DNA from: Helcococcus bovis
GTDB lineage: Bacteria; Bacillota; Clostridia; Tissierellales; Peptoniphilaceae
Direction: 5' to 3' (one strand)
DNA: 64,000 bases
NCBI RefSeq assembly: GCF_046035435.1
Contig: NZ_JBFNFH010000001.1
The notes under the pieces were generated by a model. That model saw only the letters and a list, made by a program, of their open reading frames with translations, was not told the origin of the DNA and searched no databases. This document shows, in pieces, positions 55,199 to 63,090 of the stretch. Each line of letters opens with the position of its first letter. The stretch's first letter is position 1. The position numbers were made by a program, and so were the translations under genes.

Positions 55199-55594
55199 TT
55201 ATTTGATTTCTACTGTTGCGCCAGCTTCTTCTAATTTAGCTTTTAATGCTTCAGCTTCTTCTTTAGAAACTTTTTCTTTTAATGTTTTTGGTGCGCCATC
55301 AACGATTTCTTTAGCTTCTTTTAATCCTAAACCTGTTTCTTCTCTAACAACTTTAATTACTTTGATCTTTCCTGAACCTGCTGATGCTAAAACAACATCA
55401 AATTCTGTTTGTTCTGCTGCTGCAGCTGCTTCTCCGCCTGCTGCTGGTGCTGCTGCTACTGCTGCTACTGGTGCTGCTGCTGATACACCAAATTCTTCTT
55501 CTAAAGCTTTAACTAATTCTGATAGTTCTAAAACTGTTAATTCTTTTACTTCTTCTACTAATTTTGTTACTTTTTCTGACATTTTATCCTCCAT
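55199..55594 (-). CDS. rplL: 50S ribosomal protein L7/L12
   Basis: 131-residue stalk protein that recruits translation GTPases. N-terminal dimer helix, Ala-rich hinge (about 37-60), and C-terminal domain with KIKVIKVVREETGLGLKEAKEIVDG. It follows rplJ by 3 bp and is closed by its own terminator, so rpoB is not downstream as it would be in the standard order. Confidence 0.98.
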   Translation of the reverse strand: MEDKMSEKVTKLVEEVKELTVLELSELVKALEEEFGVSAAAPVAAVAAAPAAGGEAAAAAEQTEFDVVLASAGSGKIKVIKVVREETGLGLKEAKEIVDGAPKTLKEKVSKEEAEALKAKLEEAGATVEIK

Positions 55595-55597
55595 AAA

Positions 55598-56131
55598 TTA
55601 AGCATTTTGCTCTTGTTTTTCTTTTACTGCGTTTAATGCATAAACTACTTGTCTTAATGTTCCTTGCAATACATTTGCAAATCCAGCGATAGGTGCGTTT
55701 AATCCACCTAATACTTGTGCTACTAATACTTCTCTTGTTGGTAATTTTGCTAATGCTTTTACATCTTCCGCATCAACTACTTTTCCATCAAGTAAACCTG
55801 CTTTTACAACTAATTTTTCATTTTCTTTTGCAAAATTAACTGTAATTCTTGGTCCTGCAACCATATCTTCATTGCTGAATACAAAACCATTTGGTCCTGC
55901 TAGATATTCTTCAAATCCTTCATATCCTAATTCTTCTAAAGCGATTTTAACCATTGTATTTTTATATACTTTATAGCTAACACCTTCAGATCTATACTTG
56001 TTTCTTAAATCGGATACTTGTTCTACGTTTAATCCACGGTATTCTACAACTACTACAGATTTAGAGTTTTGAATAGCATCTTTAATCTCGCTTACCACTT
56101 GTTGTTTTAATGATAATGCTGATTGACTCAC
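55598..56131 (-). CDS. rplJ: 50S ribosomal protein L10
   Basis: 177-residue stalk base protein that anchors L7/L12 dimers. The N-terminal VVVEYRGLNVEQVSDLR and the long C-terminal helix are typical. GTG start with GGAGGTGAAAA upstream. The preceding leader carries an L10-leader-like structure and attenuator. Confidence 0.97.
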   Translation of the reverse strand: MSQSALSLKQQVVSEIKDAIQNSKSVVVVEYRGLNVEQVSDLRNKYRSEGVSYKVYKNTMVKIALEELGYEGFEEYLAGPNGFVFSNEDMVAGPRITVNFAKENEKLVVKAGLLDGKVVDAEDVKALAKLPTREVLVAQVLGGLNAPIAGFANVLQGTLRQVVYALNAVKEKQEQNA

Positions 56132-56171
56132 TTTTCACCTCCAAAATTCTTGGCTACTTTTGAACAATTTT

Positions 56172-56288
56172 AATAAAAAATCTCCTCATGACATAAAGAC
56201 ATAAGGAGAGTTAATAATCATATAATCGCTCCTATATAGGAAATTAAGGGAAATCCCACCTATAGTCTTTGGCAGCCTATTTAATTTA
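56172..56288 (-). ncRNA. L10 leader with attenuator upstream of rplJ
   Basis: The transcript contains AGGCTGCCAAAGACTATAGG followed by paired segments such as CCTATATAGG. It ends in a hairpin, TCTCCTTATG / CATGAGGAGA, plus TTTTTTATT (56172-56209). This matches the position and form of L10 leaders, where the L10(L12)4 complex binds and causes early termination. Confidence 0.85.
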
Positions 56289-56295
56289 CTTGTCT

Positions 56296-56324
56296 ACTAT
56301 ATCACATTATAAAAAATAATGCAA
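56296..56324 (-). promoter_or_regulatory. rplJ promoter
   Basis: TTGCAT (56319-56324), 17-bp spacer with TGA before TATAGT (56296-56301). It separates rplJL expression from rplKA. Confidence 0.75.
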
Positions 56325-56342
56325 TATTAAATTATAAAAATT

Positions 56343-57041
56343 TTATAATTCCATTAATTTAACAGTATTTAATTTAACTCCAGGTCCCATTGTGCTTGTT
56401 ACTGTTACAGATCTTAAATATTTACCTTTTGCTGAAGCTGGTTTATCTTTGATAACTGAACGAATTAATGTTTTAATATTTTCTAATAATTCTTTATCTC
56501 CAAAACTTGCTTTACCTACAGCAACGTGAACGATATTTTGTTTATCTGTTCTATATTCTACTTTACCTGATTTTGCTTCTTTAACAGCTTTTGCTAAATC
56601 AAATGTTACTGTACCAGCTTTAGGATTTGGCATTAAACCTCTTGGTCCTAAAACTCTAGCTACTTTACCAACTTGTCCCATCATATCTGGTGTTGCGATT
56701 GCTACGTCAAAGTCCATCCAGTTTTCTTTTTGAACTTTATCGATTAAATCTTCACCTACAAAATCTGCACCAGCTTCTAAAGCTTCATTAACTTTTTCAC
56801 CTTTTGCAAATACTGCAACTTTAACATCTTTACCTGTACCATTTGGTAATACTACTGTATTTCTAACTTGTTGGTCAGCATGTCTTGAGTCAACACCTAA
56901 TTTTAAGTGTAATTCTACTGTTTCATCAAATTTTGCTGTTGCAGCTTTTTTTACTAATTCAACTGCTTCTTCTAGTTCATAAAATTTTTCTCTATCTACT
57001 AAATTTGATACTTCTTTAAATCTTTTACCTACTCTTGGCAT
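56343..57041 (-). CDS. rplA: 50S ribosomal protein L1
   Basis: 232-residue L1-stalk protein and translational repressor of its own operon. The signature block for L1, GQVGKVARVLGPRGLMPNPK, is intact. AAGGAGGAAAAT precedes the ATG. A 27-base element matching the one before rplK lies immediately upstream. Confidence 0.97.
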   Translation of the reverse strand: MPRVGKRFKEVSNLVDREKFYELEEAVELVKKAATAKFDETVELHLKLGVDSRHADQQVRNTVVLPNGTGKDVKVAVFAKGEKVNEALEAGADFVGEDLIDKVQKENWMDFDVAIATPDMMGQVGKVARVLGPRGLMPNPKAGTVTFDLAKAVKEAKSGKVEYRTDKQNIVHVAVGKASFGDKELLENIKTLIRSVIKDKPASAKGKYLRSVTVTSTMGPGVKLNTVKLMEL

Positions 57042-57053
57042 ATTTTCCTCCTT

Positions 57054-57080
57054 GTGGTTAAACGGTTGTTAACCTCCCAC
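57054..57080 (-). promoter_or_regulatory. L1-binding-site-like element before rplA
   Basis: 27 bases of form GTGGGAGG-N11-TTAACCAC on the mRNA, in the rplK-rplA gap. It shares both ends and total length with the element before rplK. GTGGGAG-type stems are known L1 targets that mimic its 23S rRNA site. Confidence 0.7.
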
Positions 57081-57082
57081 TA

Positions 57083-57508
57083 TTATTCTTCGACTGTAAT
57101 CCCCATTGATCTTGCTGTACCAGCAATCATGCTTTCTGCAGCTTCTAATGATGCTGCGTTTAAATCTGGCATTTTTGTTTCAGCAATTTCTCTAACTTGA
57201 GCTTTTGTTAATTGTCCTACTTTTACTTTGTTTGGTGTACCTGAAGCACTTTCTAATCCTAAAGCTTTTTTAATTAAAACTGGTGCTGGTGGTGTTTTTG
57301 TAACAAATGTAAATGATCTATCTGCATAGATTGTGATTACAACAGGAATAATTAATCCTACTTGTTCTTGTGTCTTAGCATTAAATGCCTTTGTAAATTC
57401 CATAATATTGATACCTGTTGGCCCTAAAGCTGTACCAACTGGTGGTGCAGGTGTTGCCTTTGCTGCAGGTATTTGTAATTTAACTATTGATTGTACTTTT
57501 TTAGCCAT
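57083..57508 (-). CDS. rplK: 50S ribosomal protein L11
   Basis: 141 residues, standard length. It forms the GTPase-associated centre with 23S rRNA. Conserved KLQIPAAKATPAPPVGTALG and C-terminal GTARSMGI are present. AGGAGGATAT precedes the ATG, and an L1-type element lies about 25 bases upstream. Confidence 0.98.
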   Translation of the reverse strand: MAKKVQSIVKLQIPAAKATPAPPVGTALGPTGINIMEFTKAFNAKTQEQVGLIIPVVITIYADRSFTFVTKTPPAPVLIKKALGLESASGTPNKVKVGQLTKAQVREIAETKMPDLNAASLEAAESMIAGTARSMGITVEE

Positions 57509-57530
57509 TATATCCTCCTAAATAACTAAT

Positions 57531-57557
57531 GTGGTTAATTGCGGACTTTCCTCCCAC
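57531..57557 (-). promoter_or_regulatory. L1-binding-site-like element before rplK
   Basis: GTGGGAGG-N11-TTAACCAC, 27 bases, the usual position for L1 autoregulation of rplKA. Confidence 0.78.
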
Positions 57558-57569
57558 TAAATAAAACGA

Positions 57570-58118
57570 TTATTGTTTTATATCTGTAAATTCTATCTCT
57601 GCTGCTGTATCTCTACCTAAAATATCGATTAATGCAGTAACAAATTGTTTTTCAGTATTGATTCCTGTAACTTTAGCATTAAATCCACTAAATGGTCCTG
57701 AAATAACTTCTATTTCATCACCAATTTCTAAATCAATTTCTACAATTTGTTTTACAGTTTGAATTGGTTCTGATTTTTCAATCCCAAATTCTCTGATTTC
57801 TTTAGCGCTCAAAGGCACTGGTTCTCCATCAGGTCCAATAAATCCTGTAACACCTCTTGTATTTCTAATTAAATACCAATTTTTAGAATCAACAATCATT
57901 TTTATTAGTACATATCCTGGAAAAATCTTTCTTTCTTTTGAAACTTTTTTTCCGCCTTTAATATCTTCGTACTCTTCCATAGGAACTTTCACGTCAAATA
58001 CATTGTGAGCCTTCCCATTTTCAATCATATTTTCTATTTTACTTCTAACTTTATTTTCATATCCTGAATAAGTATGAACAACATACCAATTCGCTTGTTC
58101 AATATTTTCGTTGTTCAT
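57570..58118 (-). CDS. nusG: Transcription antitermination protein NusG
   Basis: 182 residues. The NGN domain opens with NWYVVHTYSGYENKV, includes FPGYVLIKM, and has the NTRGVTGFIG segment that contacts polymerase. The C-terminal KOW domain holds IGDEIEVISGPFSGFNAKV. Conserved secE-nusG-rplK-rplA order. Confidence 0.97.
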   Translation of the reverse strand: MNNENIEQANWYVVHTYSGYENKVRSKIENMIENGKAHNVFDVKVPMEEYEDIKGGKKVSKERKIFPGYVLIKMIVDSKNWYLIRNTRGVTGFIGPDGEPVPLSAKEIREFGIEKSEPIQTVKQIVEIDLEIGDEIEVISGPFSGFNAKVTGINTEKQFVTALIDILGRDTAAEIEFTDIKQ

Positions 58119-58130
58119 TTTAACTCCTTA

Positions 58131-58313
58131 TTAAACAGTAAATGATAGTAAAAATCCAAATAGCATGTCAAGCAATTTTGTAACTGCTGAAACAGCAATT
58201 ATTGTTACAATAACAACAAATGTAGCTTTTAGCAATTCTCTTTTTGTCGGCCAAACTATTTTTCCGTATTCATTTCTAATTCCTTTTAGGAATCCTTTTT
58301 TTTCTGTACTCAT
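58131..58313 (-). CDS. secE: Preprotein translocase subunit SecE
   Basis: 60 residues with the GIRNEYGKIVWPTKRELL amphipathic signature and a single transmembrane helix (about 30-52). Minimal Gram-positive form. It sits 9 bp after rpmG and 12 bp before nusG. Confidence 0.95.
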   Translation of the reverse strand: MSTEKKGFLKGIRNEYGKIVWPTKRELLKATFVVIVTIIAVSAVTKLLDMLFGFLLSFTV

Positions 58314-58322
58314 ACTAAACTC

Positions 58323-58472
58323 CTATTTTGTTTCTTTGTGTGTAGTATGTTTGTCACAGAATTTACAATACTTTTTAAGTTCAATCCTATCTGTAGTATT
58401 TCTCTTGTTTTTCATTGTATCGTAGTTTCTTTGTTTACATTCTGAACATGCAAGTTTTACCTTATCTCTCAT
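58323..58472 (-). CDS. rpmG: 50S ribosomal protein L33
   Basis: 49-residue zinc-ribbon form of L33: MRDKVKLACSECKQRNYDT, then CKFCDKHTTHKETK. Two CxxC pairs mark the zinc-binding paralogue, as opposed to the C-minus form used in zinc starvation. AGGAGGTATAAT precedes the ATG. It leads rpmG-secE-nusG-rplK-rplA. Confidence 0.95.
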   Translation of the reverse strand: MRDKVKLACSECKQRNYDTMKNKRNTTDRIELKKYCKFCDKHTTHKETK

Positions 58473-58524
58473 ATTATACCTCCTACGTAATTATTATCAG
58501 ACGGTAACTCTGATACATCAATAT

Positions 58525-58553
58525 ATTTTATATCTAAACGTTTAAAAAGTCAA
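58525..58553 (-). promoter_or_regulatory. rpmG-secE-nusG operon promoter, -35 inside the upstream terminator
   Basis: TTGACT (58548-58553), 17-bp spacer, TAAAAT (58525-58530). The -35 is part of the preceding gene's terminator 3' arm. Confidence 0.7.
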
Positions 58554-58572
58554 GTTTTTCTCTTGACTTTTT
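58540..58572 (-). terminator. Terminator of the ABC-AOS-SDR operon
   Basis: AAAAAGTCAAG / CTTGACTTTTT, perfect 11-bp arms with a 7-base loop, 5 bases past the SDR stop; the minus-strand 3' arm ends TTTTT. Confidence 0.9.
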
Positions 58573-58577
58573 ACATT

Positions 58578-59363
58578 TTAAGCATACATTTTTTTTATTA
58601 TAAATTGTTTTAATCTAACAGGCAATAACATTCCTAAAACTAATGCAAATTTATATAATATCCCTACACTACTTTTTACTTTAGGATTTTTTTGTGTTGC
58701 TAATTTATATAATTTATTAGCTATCACAGTTGGTTGCATACCATTAATTTCATCTTTTTCCATCTTTCCAACTGAATTTTCAACTCTTGTTTTATAAAAA
58801 TCAGGTTCTATTTTATTCTTAATTCTGTTTTTTGTAAATGATGTAGATAAATCTCCTGGTAATAAAGCAATCGATCTTGCTCCTGATCCTTGCAATTCAT
58901 TATCCAAACATTGAGCTAATGAAAGTATCGCCGCTTTAGTTGCTGAATAAATTGCTTGAAATGGTATAGGTATAACAGCTGCAACTGAAGACATGAAGAT
59001 TATACGCCCCTTAGTTTTTCTCAAATGTCCTAATGTTGCATTGGCTAAAAATGATGATCCAACAAAATTCACATCAATCTGACTTCTAATACTTTCGTAA
59101 GAATGTCCTTCAACCGATCCAGAAATTCCAAATCCAGCATTAGAAATAACTACATCTATTCTACCTTCTTTTTCAATAACTTCAGCTATAGCCTTCTCAA
59201 CAGTATTAAAATATCTAACATCACAATAAATATGACTTGAAATTTCAGTATCTTTACCCGTTCTACTTAAATCATATACTATATAATTATTTTTCTTGAA
59301 AATTTTAGCAGTTTCAAGTCCTATTCCTTTTGAAGCTCCTGTTATTACAACTACTTTTGACAC
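58578..59363 (-). CDS. Short-chain dehydrogenase/reductase
   Basis: 261 residues. NAD(P)-binding TGASKGIG is at 9-16, then SNAGFGISG, and the catalytic Tyr-Lys pair is in YSATKAAILSL with Ser in MSSVAA. The C-terminus is hydrophobic and basic (FALVLGMLLPVRLKQFIIKK), suggesting membrane contact, as in 3-ketosphinganine reductases and 17-beta-HSD-like enzymes. GTG start, overlapping the TAG stop of the upstream synthase gene by one base. A likely role is to reduce the ketone made by that synthase; substrate not proven. Confidence 0.88.
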   Translation of the reverse strand: MSKVVVITGASKGIGLETAKIFKKNNYIVYDLSRTGKDTEISSHIYCDVRYFNTVEKAIAEVIEKEGRIDVVISNAGFGISGSVEGHSYESIRSQIDVNFVGSSFLANATLGHLRKTKGRIIFMSSVAAVIPIPFQAIYSATKAAILSLAQCLDNELQGSGARSIALLPGDLSTSFTKNRIKNKIEPDFYKTRVENSVGKMEKDEINGMQPTVIANKLYKLATQKNPKVKSSVGILYKFALVLGMLLPVRLKQFIIKKMYA

Positions 59364-60592
59364 TATAATAATCCCTCTTTTTTCATCAATTCTTGAACTT
59401 TATTTAATGCGCATTCTATTTGTTCAAATGTATGCCCACTTGTTAAACAGAATCTCAATCTAGCTCTCTTCTTTGGTACAGCTGGATAAACTGCTGGTGG
59501 AACAAAAATTCCTTCATCTTGTAATTCCATACTTAATTTAAATGACATAGATTCATCACCTACATATACTGGAATTATAGCACTTTCTTTAGCTAAACAA
59601 GTATCTAATCCTCTAAGTTTTGCTTGTTCGATAAAATATTTAATATTAGCTTGTAAACTCTTAACTCTGCTATTATCTCTTTGAAGTAATTCTACAGATT
59701 TCTTTGTTGCAGCGGCTAAAACCGGTGAAATCCCTACTGAGAACACAAAACCTGGTAAAGAATATCTTAAATATTCAATTAAACTGTGTTTTCCAGCTAA
59801 ATATCCACCACAAGTTCCCAATCCTTTAGATAATGTCCCCATTTTTATATCAATATCATTTGGTTGCAAGTTAAAGTATTCATCAACACCTTTTCCATTT
59901 TCACCAATTACACATGCTGAATGTGCTTCATCAACCATTAAGAAGCATCCATATTTTTTCTTGATTCTTACATATTCGTCAATAGGTGCAATATCTCCAT
60001 CCATGCTATACACACCTTCTGCGATTATAAGAATTTTTTCATACTTATCTCTATTTTTTTCTACTAATCTTTCAAGCATTTCATAATCATTATGCTTAAA
60101 TCTCTTAGATTTAGCATTACTCATTCTAATACCTTCAGTTACAGAATTGTGCATCAAAATATCATACAATATTAAATCTCTTTCATTACAAAAATTACCA
60201 ACAAATGTTACATTTGTTGAATGTCCTCCAACTAAAACTATTGAGTCTTCTGTATGCTTCCATTCTGCAATAGCTTTTTCTAATTCTTTATGAAGAGTTT
60301 TTTCACCAGCTAATAATCTACTTCCGCTAGCACTTGTACCATATTTATCAACTGCTTCTTTTGCAGCTTGATTAACCTCAGGATCTCCTGATAAACACAA
60401 ATAATTATAACTTCCAAAGTTTAACACTTCTTTACCATTCATAACTGATTTATCGGTTAATGCTGAATCATGTGGTACAAAATACGGATTACCAAATGTT
60501 TCTAAAATTGTAGAAACTCCTTCTAGCATATGTGTATATTGTTCAAATTCTCTTGAATTCTCAAAATCTTTAGTTATTCTTATTTCTTCCAT
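59363..60592 (-). CDS. Alpha-oxoamine synthase family PLP enzyme
   Basis: 409 residues of the AONS/KBL/SPT family, which condense an acyl thioester with an amino acid and lose CO2. PLP lysine K256 in GTLSKGLGTCGGY, DEAHS at 221-225, His149 that stacks on PLP, and SYNYL near 61 are all present. The N-terminal ~45 residues (GNPYFVPHDSALTDK) resemble serine-palmitoyltransferase- and PKS-linked members more than BioF or Kbl. No biotin or threonine-catabolism genes are nearby. Instead it is coupled to an SDR and an ABC exporter, suggesting a lipid-like or signalling amino-ketone product. Substrates remain inferred. Confidence 0.85.
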   Translation of the reverse strand: MEEIRITKDFENSREFEQYTHMLEGVSTILETFGNPYFVPHDSALTDKSVMNGKEVLNFGSYNYLCLSGDPEVNQAAKEAVDKYGTSASGSRLLAGEKTLHKELEKAIAEWKHTEDSIVLVGGHSTNVTFVGNFCNERDLILYDILMHNSVTEGIRMSNAKSKRFKHNDYEMLERLVEKNRDKYEKILIIAEGVYSMDGDIAPIDEYVRIKKKYGCFLMVDEAHSACVIGENGKGVDEYFNLQPNDIDIKMGTLSKGLGTCGGYLAGKHSLIEYLRYSLPGFVFSVGISPVLAAATKKSVELLQRDNSRVKSLQANIKYFIEQAKLRGLDTCLAKESAIIPVYVGDESMSFKLSMELQDEGIFVPPAVYPAVPKKRARLRFCLTSGHTFEQIECALNKVQELMKKEGLL

Positions 60593-60602
60593 AAGTCCCT
60601 CT

Positions 60603-62240
60603 TTATTTCAATTTAAATCTCTTTACTGCTAAATATTTAATTCCTACAAATCCTAAAATTACATATATTATGCAAAATACTAATAGTCCCCATGATACAT
60701 ACTTATTTGCAGATCCAAAAAATATTGAAATATATGAAATCATATAAATAAGCCATGTTAACATTGAATATAGTGGATTTTTAGCTTCTATGTCTTTATT
60801 AAATGGTTGTATTATATAATATGCAAATAAGTAATGAAGCGTAAAGAATAAAAGTGAAACTATTGCATAAATGTAACACAAAATTAAGTTATAAAGTGAA
60901 AATTTAAAACTTATAGCTACACTTGTTATAGATGCTACTAAAACTAAAAATACAACAGATTGTAATTTTAATAGTTGTATCATTCTTATTTTTACTGATT
61001 TAATTAAAAAATCTTTTCTTCGATAATAGCTATATTTTAATAAACTATAATCCATATTTGCAAAACAATATTTTATGAAAAAATCAGCATTAAATAATAA
61101 ATACCCTGATGCAAATATGACTAAAGGATAATATTTCGGTACATTTTCTACTAATTCTTTATCATTATTTCCAGATGAAAAATACGCAACTACAGCTATC
61201 ACAATCAAAATTACAGATTTAACTATTCCTTGAATTACAAGTTTTTTATTAATCGCACCTAGTGTTCTATGGAAAAATATTTTATTAATATACTCTATTC
61301 CACTATATTTTGAAAAATCTTTTTCATCTTTTGATAATTTCTTTTCAGAAAGAGAATATTGTTTTTTATTAATTTCTTTTACATTAACTTCAGAAAGTTC
61401 CTTGTAGTTTAAGAATCTATATGAAACTTCTTCAATATTATCTCTTTTAAGTGCTAAGTATGTTGAAATCACAAAAATTAAAATTCCTATTATTCCAAAT
61501 TTAACATTATATAATACACTAAAATCTATTAATTTTTTTATGAAAAATATAATCGCTAAAGATCCAATAAATATAATCGCTGCACATATCCATGAAACTA
61601 TATTTAAATTTTTCAAAAATGTTTTACTCTTAAAATTAAATTTAAGGAATATCACAGCTGCTAAATATCTTAAGCTATATCCAAATATTACAAAATACAA
61701 TATTCTTAGTGCATCAATATTTATTCCAAATATTAAAAATAATATCCTATTAGAAATAGTAAAAGTAGAGATAAAAATAATTGCATCATAAAAAAATAGG
61801 CTCAAATGATATTCTCTCGGCTTCATTTTCATTTGTTTGATATATAAATAATTTTCTTTAGTGTTTTCATAAAAATGCGAAATATAAGCAAACACACCTA
61901 AAAACAAACTGAATGAAATTAAATAGAATAAAATATCTCCATTTTGTAAGTTTTCCAAATTTTTATAGCCATTATTTTTTCCAAAATCATTTAAAATATT
62001 TTTTAAGGTTATTAAATTCATCCCAAAAATAAGGCCATAAAATAATAACTTTGAAAAAATCTTTTTTATAAAGTGCCAAATTGTTGAAATAAAGAAAAGC
62101 AAATCATCAGCAACACTTATATTATATGCTTTATTCTTAAATAATTTTCCTATTAATGGTATTCTTTGTAAATAATAAATTATAAAATTATAGTTAGAAT
62201 AAAATTCTTTTTTCTTAATTATACTAATCGCTCTAAACAT
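60603..62240 (-). CDS. ABC transporter membrane protein
   Basis: 545 residues with about 12 hydrophobic segments arranged as two halves around a charged cytoplasmic stretch (about 265-320: NIEEVSYRFLNYKELSEV and following Lys/Glu-rich residues). It resembles large ABC-2-type export permeases but has no motif I can name. It overlaps the ATPase gene by 8 bases and ends 10 bp before the oxoamine synthase gene. A bacteriocin/antibiotic- or lipid-export role would fit. Confidence 0.78.
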   Translation of the reverse strand: MFRAISIIKKKEFYSNYNFIIYYLQRIPLIGKLFKNKAYNISVADDLLFFISTIWHFIKKIFSKLLFYGLIFGMNLITLKNILNDFGKNNGYKNLENLQNGDILFYLISFSLFLGVFAYISHFYENTKENYLYIKQMKMKPREYHLSLFFYDAIIFISTFTISNRILFLIFGINIDALRILYFVIFGYSLRYLAAVIFLKFNFKSKTFLKNLNIVSWICAAIIFIGSLAIIFFIKKLIDFSVLYNVKFGIIGILIFVISTYLALKRDNIEEVSYRFLNYKELSEVNVKEINKKQYSLSEKKLSKDEKDFSKYSGIEYINKIFFHRTLGAINKKLVIQGIVKSVILIVIAVVAYFSSGNNDKELVENVPKYYPLVIFASGYLLFNADFFIKYCFANMDYSLLKYSYYRRKDFLIKSVKIRMIQLLKLQSVVFLVLVASITSVAISFKFSLYNLILCYIYAIVSLLFFTLHYLFAYYIIQPFNKDIEAKNPLYSMLTWLIYMISYISIFFGSANKYVSWGLLVFCIIYVILGFVGIKYLAVKRFKLK

Positions 62241-62931
62241 CTTTTTCTTCCTTTAAAGCTTCTACAATCTTACTTTCATAATTTTCATCTTTTTCAAGAT
62301 TACTCAATGACTGCAATCTACCATTGTGCAATAACACAATTTCATCACATAAATCTTTAGCTAAATCTAGCATATGTGTTGAAATTATAACTATATGATC
62401 GTCTTTTAATGATCTAAAAAATTTCTTTATTTCAGAAGCACTTACGACATCAACTGCTGTTAAAGGTTCATCAAGTAAGATTATTTTAGGTTTTTGAATA
62501 TAAATTGCCAACAAAGCTACTTTCGCCTTCATTCCTGATGAAAAATCTTTTAAAAGTCTATGTCTATCCTCTTGTTCAATACTCATTTCATCAAAATATG
62601 TGTCTATTTTAAATAATTCATTCGGGTTGTTTATATCAATAATAAATTTAATATATTCATATGCTGTTAAAAAATCTGGTAAATGTGTTTCTGCAAATAC
62701 CATTCCTATGTCTTCAACTTTAAGATTTCTCAAAGCTTCATCATCAAAGAATTTAATATCCCCATCATCTTTTTCAAGCTCACTATACAAAATATTGAAT
62801 AGTGTAGTTTTACCAGCACCATTCCTACCTAGTAGCCCATAAATTTTCCCATTTTCAAATTCATAACTAGCATCTCTTAAAACTTCCTTATCACTGAAGT
62901 TCTTTTTTAAACTTTGAATACTTAACTTCAT
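62233..62931 (-). CDS. ABC transporter ATP-binding protein
   Basis: 232 residues. Walker A GLLGRNGAGKTT, Walker B IILLDEPLTAVD, H-loop IISTHML. The signature reads DFSSGMKAK instead of LSGGQ, as in BcrA/CcmA-type exporters. AAGGAGGTGTT precedes the ATG. First gene of the ABC-AOS-SDR operon, behind a promoter covered by a 29-bp palindrome. Confidence 0.92.
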   Translation of the reverse strand: MKLSIQSLKKNFSDKEVLRDASYEFENGKIYGLLGRNGAGKTTLFNILYSELEKDDGDIKFFDDEALRNLKVEDIGMVFAETHLPDFLTAYEYIKFIIDINNPNELFKIDTYFDEMSIEQEDRHRLLKDFSSGMKAKVALLAIYIQKPKIILLDEPLTAVDVVSASEIKKFFRSLKDDHIVIISTHMLDLAKDLCDEIVLLHNGRLQSLSNLEKDENYESKIVEALKEEKDV

Positions 62932-62952
62932 AACACCTCCTTAAATGTATCT

Positions 62953-62992
62953 ATTTTACATTATTGTTATTTATTTGTAAAATAAATAACAA
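62953..62992 (-). promoter_or_regulatory. Promoter with a 29-bp palindromic operator
   Basis: -35 TTTACA (62976-62981), 17-bp spacer, -10 TAAAAT (62953-62958). A perfect palindrome with 13-bp arms TTGTTATTTATTT and a 3-bp centre (62964-62992) covers the -35 and half the spacer. Such a site suggests a GntR/TetR/MarR-type regulator; none is encoded adjacent. Confidence 0.72.
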
Positions 62993-63052
62993 AATTGTAG
63001 GATTAAAATCGTTACACTATATCATAATTGTGTTTAGTAGACAAAATGTGTA

Positions 63053-63083
63053 TGTTGTATATCCGCTTTGATGATATACAACA
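63053..63083. terminator. Hairpin after the ThiD-like gene
   Basis: TGTTGTATATC / GATATACAACA, perfect 11-bp arms with a 9-base loop. T-rich tail on the plus strand, poorer on the minus strand, so its efficiency for the minus-strand gene is uncertain. Confidence 0.5.
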
Positions 63084-63090
63084 CAAGTTT

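Noticed and set aside
55185..55601. 138-residue plus-strand protein opposite rplL
   Set aside because: Its Ser/Ala/Pro-rich sequence is the antisense of the Ala-rich L7/L12 hinge. There is no independent ribosome binding site or family, and the real gene is certain.
59363..60592. BioF (8-amino-7-oxononanoate synthase) or Kbl as a firm name
   Set aside because: The fold and PLP residues fit the whole family, but there is no biotin or threonine context and the N-terminus resembles other clades, so only the family was assigned.
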